Source of the DNA: Hyparrhenia diplandra
Taxonomy: Eukaryota; Streptophyta; Magnoliopsida; Poales; Poaceae
Direction of reading: 5' to 3'
Length of the DNA stretch: 64,000 bases
Assembly: GCA_015847255.1 (NCBI GenBank)
Contig: JADLZK010008414.1
Coordinates: 124,001-188,000, forward strand
The notes below the pieces were generated by a model. It saw nothing but the letters and a program-made list of their open reading frames with translations, had not been told where the DNA came from and ran no database searches. Shown one piece after another: positions 57,185 through 64,000 of the stretch; position 1 is the stretch's first letter, and each line of letters opens with the position of its first letter. A program made the position numbers and the translations under genes.

Positions 57185-57744
57185 AGTCTAGTCTGCCGAC
57201 CGACTCTAGCTGGCTAACAGTTAACACACTTGCTAACGTCTAATTAACCGACTCAAGGCAGTGCCAAGCTAGCTGACGGGCGTCAAGCAAAACTGACGGC
57301 ATCCCAACTCCTGTAGACCATCCGGCAATAGAGCCGTGCACATCTTCTTCCTGAACCTGACACCCGCCATTTGTTCTATCATGCCTTACCAATGGCCAAC
57401 ACGATAAGGGCATGTGGCTACTAATCAAAGAAGCAAACAGTAGGTAACGAGTAACGACAATATCTTTTTGGGAGAAAATTGAATGTGCTCGACTGTATTT
57501 ATGATTAGATGGGGATAGATGCAAATTGCAATCACAACATGGTGGAAAATAACAATAGATATCTCAAGAACTCTTCTCCATTTGTTAAACAAAACAAATG
57601 TAGCATCAAATCAGTTGGCAGAGATTACAGTCTTCCAGGAAACCAGATATCAAATGTACGTCAAACTGATCGACTAAATGAAACCTTGCTATAATTTCCT
57701 ACCTGAAAATAAAATCTCTCTTTCATTTGTGTCATCAGACCGAC
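57185..57744. other. 3' flank of the F-box gene
   Basis: No supported coding region; should include the 3' untranslated region of the minus-strand gene ending at 57745. Confidence 0.3.
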
Positions 57745-59245
57745 CTACCGATGAATCCTTTGGAAGGGGTCCATTATTGACAAATCATGTACTTCATCAT
57801 GTCGTCTGCATGACCCAATGAAGTTTTTTTCAGATACGAAATCAAACTGTGCACCCATGGAAGCCCTCTTTTCAAGCTCGAGCAGACTATGTTGCCTTTC
57901 TATCCATTTATAGCTAACATTTGCAAATATTAACTCAAACCTCATTAACTCCAACACTCTTGCATTTGATATAAACAACTTGGCCAACTTAACCTGGGAC
58001 TTGCTTCCCCGATAGTTTGCTAGCACAATTTTCCTTAGACCGATGTCTAGGGCGCCAATGTTTTTGTGAACTGTAAACCAATTTTCCACCTCAAGACGTG
58101 TTATCTGGAAAACAAAAGTGAAGAGTCAATGCTAACCGTTATATTTAGATCCAGCAATCATCGATGTTCTAGGTTTCAAATGTCACCTGAATGTATAACC
58201 TCTCCAAGTGGGGAAAGCACTTCATTAGGTTAATAATCAAACAGAGTTTCGCATTAGATATTGCTAGAACCTTCACACTGCTCACCACCCGCCTCATGTT
58301 ACCCATAATATTAGATACCTGAGTTAAATTTAAAGCTTGCTTAGAATACGTATATATCGTGCATATAGGCAAACCGAGATGAGGACGAGATGCCCATACC
58401 TGAAACCTGGGGAAACTATTATCACAGAGTTTTCCCAAAATCTGCAATCTTGGCGCAGAGATTACCAACACGTAGATCCCAGCTCCTCCCAAAAATAACA
58501 ATCTTTGTAGACGCGGGGCGTTCTTGATGACAAGCTGTGGTACAAAACCACCGTTTGTCGAGCCCGAATGCACACCGATGCTTATGAGGCTAGGCGACAC
58601 GATGTGCGCTCGAGAGAGGTCCCAAAGAACAACGTAGCGGCAAGCTCGCAGACGGGGGCGGCGAAAGCAAGGCATGGAGGTAGTTCTCGGAGATGACGAC
58701 ATTCACAAGGCTCACCGCTTGAGAAGCGGCAAGTTAAGCGCCCTGGCATCCCCGAAAACTGCAGCGGCTGAAGGTGGCGACACCAAGGGTGGACGAGAAG
58801 CGTTGTAGCGCTGATTCTGGAACCCGAATAGCGACGTGGATCCGAGCTCCCGCAGCTTGTTGAGGGCAGGGGACCGAGAGCCGCCCGCCCGAGGTCCGCG
58901 GGAAGACGGAGTGGCGGTCGACGTAAGTGATGGAGAAGCGGGCGGGGGGCCGTGGTGCGAGGAGAGGATGCGGGAGATCTCCCCGCCATGGACATCCGGG
59001 TCGACGACGCAGCCTCGAGATTGAGAGGAGCCGCGGCGCCGCAGGTGACGCGCCGAGGAGAGCACCCGCGTGCGGGCGCCGTCTTTGGTGGGGAGAAGAG
59101 AGATGATGTCACCTAGAACGCCGCCGTCGAGGCCGCCGATCCGGTCGGCGCGGGCGCTCTTCCAGCGAGCCTCGTCTTCTTCGCCCGGTGAGCACCCCCA
59201 TCCCCATGACCGACCGGGCGTCGAGGTTGTGACCGACACGCCCAA
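57745..59245 (-). pseudogene. F-box/LRR (FBD-type) protein gene, first exon multiply frameshifted
   Basis: Three exons: about 58400-59245, 58187-58318 and 57745-58104, with GT-AG introns. Exon 1 opens with an F-box (DRIGGLDGGVLGDIISLLP, then TKDGARTRVLSS, around 59060-59146) and continues into LRR-like text. That text must be read in several frames (APLNLE, SALQRFSSTLGVATFSRCSF, SLVNVVISENYLHA), so there are at least four or five single-base breaks. The end of exon 1 and all of exons 2 and 3 are open: VIKNAPRLQRLLFLGGAGIY, VVSSVKVLAISNAKL, MKCFPHLERLYIQ, and a C-terminal stretch with LRKIVLANYRGSKSQVKLAK. F-box proteins of this family are substrate receptors of SCF ubiquitin ligases; the substrate is unknown. 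Because breaks fall only in the GC-rich exon, consensus errors are possible and the gene may be intact in the plant. Confidence 0.7.
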
Positions 59246-59729
59246 GCCTGGCTTCTAAGCTTGTTTTTATTTGGGCTTTCAGGGCTAATCTTGCTTTTAA
59301 CCTACATTACATGGCTACATGATTAATCGTTTCTTTGAAAAAAATAAATAATCGAACACGGATTTGGTTTTCGTTTCCGTTTTTTTTTTCGGTCCGTTTT
59401 ATTTTTTGCCAATTGCCGTCTACTTTTCTAGACACCTGTCAGCGTAGACCATTTTTTTTCTTTTTCTTTTTTCCAAGAGATAATCTCCACCATAAAACTG
59501 TCAAGGTTCTATATTCAAGAGATAGTCCAACACTCTTTTTTCATTTTGCATGCACGTGCAATCATAACTCGAATATTAAATTATTTATTTGGATTTTTAT
59601 GTATGTCTTGGTGGTTAAGCAAGACAATGATAGAAAGCATCTCCAAAGCAATACTATCTAAAATATATCTCTTACTTCTTTGTTTAAGGTGCTACCTATT
59701 TTTCTACTCACAATAACACCTGGCCCCAA
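59246..59729. other. Upstream region of the F-box gene
   Basis: T-rich stretches, including T-runs at 59379-59388 and 59452-59474. No coding region. Confidence 0.35.
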
Positions 59730-60207
59730 CGGGGTTTTTATACCGGTCGGTTTCCCGCTGAAACCGCGGTTATCGATCTTACCGGTCCGCCCAGATCGGG
59801 ACCGCCGGTAGAAAAAGATTTGAAATTCAAAATCTAAAAATTGAAAAAAAATCGTGGAAAAATATCAGTAAAATAGTTTGCGATTTATAGAAGCCAACGG
59901 TGCAACATTTTTTCAAATTTGAGTTCGTTTGGTATAAAAAAATTTGAATTGAAGTTTGAAAAAAAAAAAAAGCGCGACGGGGCGGTTTTTAATTTATACC
60001 GAGCGGTATTTAATTTATACCGCTCAAACCGGCGGTATAAATTAAATACCGCTTCGGTAAACCGTTTTTACCGATGAATCTGAAAAATTTGAATTCATTT
60101 GAATTCAAAACCAAACCGACCGTAACCGGCCGGTTTACCGGTGAATCGTCCGAAATCCGAAACCGGACCCCGGCGGTTTGGTTCAACCGGTCGGTAAAAA
60201 AACCCTG
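59730..60207 (+). mobile_element. hAT-like MITE with ACCGG palindromes, copy 1
   Basis: It starts CGGGGTTTTTATACCGGTCG and ends CCGGTCGGTAAAAAAACCCTG, whose reverse complement begins CAGGGTTTTTTTACCG, as in hAT termini. Flanks TGGCCCCAAC (59721-59730) and TGCCCCCAAC (60206-60215) look like an approximately 8-bp target duplication with one change. The middle (59990-60060) is an almost perfect palindrome built from TTTAATTTATACCG and CGGTATAAATTAAA. Confidence 0.7.
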
Positions 60208-61445
60208 CCCCCAACTATCACCTTCTTCTTCCATCCTCTCTCAACTTCATCTTCACTGTGCACGCACAAGCAAAGTCAGCTAGAGGGCGTGAGATGGGGT
60301 GGGGAGGGCGGATGCCAGCAGATGGTCGCGCCACCGGGCTGTCCTCGCCGAGGTTGGTCGCGTCGGGCTAGGGATCGGAGCAGCCGCAACGCCAATCGAC
60401 ATCAAGCCGGTGCAGATCGACTTTGCATCGAGGCCATGGAGCAGCCGCTGTGCTGGGCTAGGAAGCAGCGTCCGTGTCGGTGAGGCCACCCGCGCCCACG
60501 ACGGCGAGGCGACTTGGGGCCCACGCTAGGAGCGCCGCTGGGGCCTAGGCCACGCCCATGCTAGTGGAAGGTGTCGGCGGCGGCCGGACAAGCTGGGGTG
60601 GGGGTGGAGGCACCGCTGGCAACCAGACATGCCAGGGTGGGTGCGGAGGCGCTGCCAGCGGAAAGGTAGGCTGCACAGAGGAGTTGCACGGGATCTCAAG
60701 GGGAAAGTGTACAAGGTGTAGTAGGGTGTCTGCCGGAGTTGGATTTTCGACTTCCATTGCCTAAATCTAGAGTATGGGGGCAAGTTAGAGGTGTTCCTAG
60801 AGATGCATGGCAGGTTGCACATCGATTCAAGCGCTATTTGTTTTGGCCGGCAGCCTCTGTTAAATTTTATACTTTAGGAGATCATATAGGAATTCAAATA
60901 ATTTTAAGCAAAAAAAACAAAAGCTGTAGATCATGATTCAGGTAAAATACGAAATTGGTCCACTTTTTTTCTAAGTTAGAAAGGTTTTCTAAAAATATTT
61001 TAGTATTAAATTAGAATTTAGTATTTTTAAATGTATAGAAGTGTTTAGATAATTTTGTTTTTAAATAATTTCTACTTTTAATAAATTCTAACTAACCTCA
61101 TTGAACTAGTTCGATTCACCTTGTTGCCCCAAATCTTATTTTACACGCGTGCACCGAAACGGATAGCAGCGCACACCCTTCTCTGTTAGCTACTCCTGTG
61201 AGTTCGCCCACATTCCGTTTTTGCCCTTCTTTTTGTCGTTTCCTATCCGGTTCCTGTTCCCTTTTCTCCCCTCAACGCGATTTAAAAACATTCAAAAGCA
61301 GTGTCTTTTTTTTTCAAAGTTGTTTTCTATTATTCTGTAGTTTATTACTTCTATACTTCTATATGTAAATGAAACAATCTCGGTCCATTTTCTACCCACA
61401 CACCCGTTGTCCCGAAGAAGATAAATATAGATCGCTAGCTAGCAC
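60208..61445. other. Spacer between two MITE copies
   Basis: GC-rich at 60280-60700 and AT-rich afterwards. The frame 60739-60936 (with WGQVRGVPRDAW) could be a fragment of a transposon-encoded protein, but nothing can be assigned. No gene is supported. Confidence 0.3.
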
Positions 61446-61930
61446 CGGGGTTTTTTATACCGGTCGGTTTCGCGGGAAACCGCTGATTACCGGATCTTAC
61501 GGTCCGGCCCGGTATCCGGACCGCCGGTAAAAAGATTTGAAATTCAAAATCTAAAAATTGAAAAAAATCGTGGAAAAAAATATCGTAAAATAGTTTGCGA
61601 TTTATAGAAGCCAGCAATTGCAACATTTTTTCAAATTTGAGTTCGTTTGGTATAAAAAAATTTGAATTGAAGTTTGAAAAAAAAATAAAAAAAGCGCACG
61701 GGCCGGTTTTTAATTTATACCGAGCGGTATTTAATTTATACCGCTCAAACCGGGCGGTATAAATTAAATACCGCTCAGTAAACCGTTTTTTTTACCGATG
61801 AATCGGAAAATTTGAATTCATTTGAATTCAAAAACCAAACCGACCGTAACCGGCGGTTTATCGGTAACCGGTCCGGAAATCCGAAACCGACCCCGGCGGT
61901 TTGGTTCAACCGGTCGGTAAAAAAACCCTG
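61446..61930 (+). mobile_element. hAT-like MITE with ACCGG palindromes, copy 2
   Basis: Closely similar to copy 1 over its full length and in the same orientation, flanked by a perfect 8-bp duplication GCTAGCAC (61438-61445 and 61931-61938). The 8-bp duplication and CAGGG-type end support the hAT superfamily. No transposase is encoded. Confidence 0.75.
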
Positions 61931-62123
61931 GCTAGCACAGACACAGTCAAGCAGTCAGACTTAATAGAAAATCGAACTTCAGAACCTAATTGGGCCTTAG
62001 CAAGAAGGCAGACGGGAGAACCTAAAAGGGCCTTAGGAAGAAGGCAGACAGGAGAACCTACCTGGATCGCTAGCTAGCAGACGCGTGTGTCCTTAGGCTT
62101 CTAAACGCGTGTAAGTTAAATTT
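61931..62123. repeat. Short direct repeat in spacer
   Basis: GGGCCTTAG-AAGAAGGCAGAC-GGAGAACCTA occurs twice in a row (about 61991-62025 and 62028-62062) with few differences. Confidence 0.5.
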
Positions 62124-62279
62124 GCTCTTAGGGAGCATGTGCTCCCACTATTTGTGGACCCATTGGATACGCATTGTGATCCGTGCTAGCACACTTCTCA
62201 ATGCACACCGCTCGAGAAGTGTGCTAGCACGGATCACAATGCGTATCATGTGGTTTCACAGTGGGAGCACATGCTCCTA
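62124..62279. mobile_element. Foldback MITE with a perfect 34-bp stem
   Basis: The outer arms GCTCTTAGGGAGCATGTGCT and AGCACATGCTCCTAAGAGC are complementary apart from one extra G. The inner arms 62166-62199 and 62214-62247 are perfect reverse complements over 34 bases around a 14-base loop. No coding capacity. Confidence 0.85.
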
Positions 62280-63112
62280 AGAGCGTAAAAAAAACCTTTT
62301 CCTTCTAAACGCGACGTGACGCGCGCGCCGCTATCCGTACCGGCGTTGCAATCCTTGGTAGCGGCGCCGCGAGCAAGAGTTCCCCCTTGTTGCTGATGTG
62401 AATTGAAATTGTGACTGTTTCAAGAGTTGAAGAAATCTAAAAATCTTGTTATCTAACGGAGAGAGTCAGATGAAACTCACAAATAGTACGTTGAAGACGG
62501 TTAGAGAGACCCTTTCTCTATAAAATTAAAAAAACAAAAAATAAAGTTGTACAAAAATATGGATATAATCCTAAATTCATACGGCGCTTGAGCGCCCTAA
62601 CGTGCTTCAAGCACGACAATCCTCACAACTCGACAGCCTGGCTGGCATTCCCCCCTCCCTTGACTTTCTTCCCCACCCCGCCCCCCCCCCGTGCTCGATG
62701 TAACTCTTCTTGTTCTTAGTGCCCGACTGCCCTTCCCTCCGCCCTCCATCGTCCGCCACTCCCCCACCGCCCTTGTTGTAGGCGCGGTAGGGTCTTGTCA
62801 AGGTCCACAGCCGCAACCCCACCCCACCCCACCCCCACCCCCACCCCCACCACCACGCGGTGACCTCCCCCCCCCGCCCTCACCTACTACCATCATGAAT
62901 GTTCTCCAACTATGACGAGCTCGGTTGCCCACGCACGACCACGAGTCTCCGCCCCGCACCACCGGGCCCTTATCCCCTAGCCACGTCCCCCGCCTCAAAC
63001 ATGCCTCGCCTCCCCAACCGGCCCTTCTATAGAGCCGGATTTGGAGAGGAAAAAAGCCAATGCCGCCATCACCCGATTTGGAGATAAAGGTTTTGTTTAG
63101 CCATGTCACGTC
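62280..63112. other. Spacer with simple repeats
   Basis: AT-rich to about 62600, then GC-rich DNA with a C-rich microsatellite at 62817-62855. Open frames here are low-complexity. No gene is supported. Confidence 0.35.
62817..62855. repeat. (CCCCA)n / (CCCCCA)n microsatellite
   Basis: An uninterrupted run of ACCCC and ACCCCC units. The minus strand has six or more runs of at least four G and could form G-quadruplexes. Confidence 0.85.
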
Positions 63113-63262
63113 CGTTTTTTTTTTTTTTTTTTTTGAGAATGACACAATTATAACGCAGACGCTCACAACACGCACGCACACTCACCCCTATGAAGACACG
63201 TACGCAAACCCTACCCCTATGAGCACCTCCGAAGGACTGAGCACCCGGCAGATCTAAGTGTG
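63113..63262 (-). mobile_element. Au-type SINE, 3' part with poly(A)
   Basis: Read on the minus strand: GGAGGTGCTCATAGGGGTAG, then CTTCATAGGGGTGAGTGTGC and TTGTGAGCGTCTGCG, ending in a run of about 18 A (T-run at 63116-63134 on the plus strand). These words match the 3' half of the Au SINE of grasses as I remember it. The 5' promoter part is shortened. Confidence 0.6.
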
Positions 63263-63504
63263 TGCACCGTATTCGTTTCAAAAAGAAAAGGAAGTGTGTG
63301 CACCGTTGATGTAAGGACTGACCCAACTTGAACAGCGAGCGAAGTTGTCCACCGAGCTTCAGAAATAACAGGTTCACAAGGATGTTACACCACCGACGAT
63401 CGGACGACGGCAAGTCAATCGAGTTGCACATATATTATCGGTAAAAATTTGGAGCGGTGTCCCAAATCAAACGCGATGCGATTTTAATTTGTTTGACTCA
63501 TTTT

Positions 63505-63705
63505 GTTAACAAAACAAAACAAACAAGGTGTCACCAGGACGAAAATGCAGAGAGAGAGAATTCTGGCAGGCAAGATTTGTCCATCCCCATCTGATCAGGC
63601 AAGATTTGTTACCAAAACAAAACAAACATGGTGCCAGGACGAAAATGCAGTCGCAGATAGCAAGAGAAGATTATGGCAGGCAGAATTTGTCCATCCCGAT
63701 CTATC
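63505..63705 (+). repeat. Tandem duplication, period about 103 bp
   Basis: GTTAACAAAACAAAACAAAC at 63505 recurs at 63608 (GTTACC...), followed in both by CCAGGACGAAAATGCAG, a GGCAGGCA-AATTTGTCCATCCC block and CGATCT- or CATCTG-type ends. It lies directly downstream of the stop codon of the partial minus-strand gene, so it is probably in its 3' UTR. Confidence 0.75.
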
Positions 63706-63716
63706 ATCACATCACA

Positions 63717-63916
63717 TTACTCATGCGTGACGTTGTATGGCACCGCAGGGTGAACAGAGTGGCGGCTGTCTCTCACCTCCGTGATCCTGATCGAGTTTGA
63801 ACCCCGACGACCCCTCCGCAATGGCCCCTCCACGTCCTGGTCCTGGTCCTGCACCACCTCCTCATCTTCTGGAAGCGTGACGTATGATTCTGGCACATAC
63901 CCAACGATGTCTTGTA
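63717..63916 (-). CDS. Last exon of an unrecognised gene (partial, runs off the right edge)
   Basis: On the minus strand a CTGCAG acceptor (AG at 63917-63918) is followed by 200 bases that stay open to a TAA at 63717-63719. The exon starts in phase 2 and gives 65 residues: QDIVGYVPESYVTLPEDEE, then VVQDQDQDVEGPLRRGRRGS and a tail ending HPAVPYNVTHE. The acidic Gln-Asp repeat followed by a basic patch suggests a flexible C-terminal tail. I do not recognise the family. Upstream exons lie beyond 64000. A polypyrimidine-like tract is weak, so the acceptor is probable but not certain. Confidence 0.45.
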
Positions 63917-64000
63917 CTGCAGAGAGAGGAATTAATGGTAGGTAAGTAATCAGACAACGGTTACTGAATGAAGAAACTGTAGGTAAGAATGAAATCCTCC

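Noticed and set aside
57240..57524. 94-codon minus-strand frame downstream of the F-box gene
   Set aside because: No domain, no credible start and it lies in a probable 3' flank.
60739..60936. Fragment with WGQVRGVPRDAW as a gene or organelle insertion
   Set aside because: Too short and not clearly matched to any family I know; left as unassigned.

Overview
The window is nuclear DNA from a grass (Poaceae). The signs are intron-containing plant genes with GT-AG introns, grass-type SCAMP and formiminotransferase-like genes, Stowaway MITEs flanked by TA, an Au-type SINE, a CACTA terminus and very abundant LTR retrotransposon sequence. There are no bacterial operons, CRISPR arrays or rRNA genes, and no tRNA gene was recognised by eye.

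Layout. Positions 1-5170 are the 3' part of a GC-rich Ty3/gypsy-like element with its 3' LTR (4096-5170). Upstream of the LTR lies a broken gene on the opposite strand with its own TATA box. A CGGGTA-rich MITE-like piece (about 5190-5600) abuts a truncated gypsy gag/protease fragment (5600-7292, minus) with PBS and 281-bp LTR (7295-7575). Host genes follow: a formiminotransferase-like gene (9558-11068, plus) with a decayed tandem copy (11977-12940), a small three-helix membrane protein (14625-15051, minus), and two head-to-tail SCAMP genes on the minus strand (16457-19674 and 20752-29722). The second SCAMP has a 6.3-kb gap between its first exon and the rest, filled with repeats.

From about 31 to 49 kb the DNA is transposon-derived. 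The centrepiece is a complete LARD-like element (33780-45090, minus): 4.0-kb LTRs, a 3.35-kb internal region with no intact gene, PBS, PPT and a perfect 5-bp target duplication (GCTTG). It sits in one arm of an older local duplication. The other arm carries a different 2.86-kb LTR-like insertion (45900-48757). Further right are a small secreted HPS-like protein (49479-49760, minus), nested MITEs, a CACTA end fused to a LINE fragment (55679-56441), a damaged F-box/LRR gene (57745-59245, minus), two copies of a palindromic hAT-like MITE, a near-perfect foldback element (62124-62279) and the last exon of a minus-strand gene running off the right edge (63717-63916).

A theme across the window: the two LTRs of the LARD differ mainly by small indels, clustered in GC-rich stretches and homopolymers, and several host genes with perfect splice sites carry isolated single-base frameshifts. 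Consensus indel error in the assembly is a serious alternative to real gene decay, and the broken calls below should be read with that in mind.
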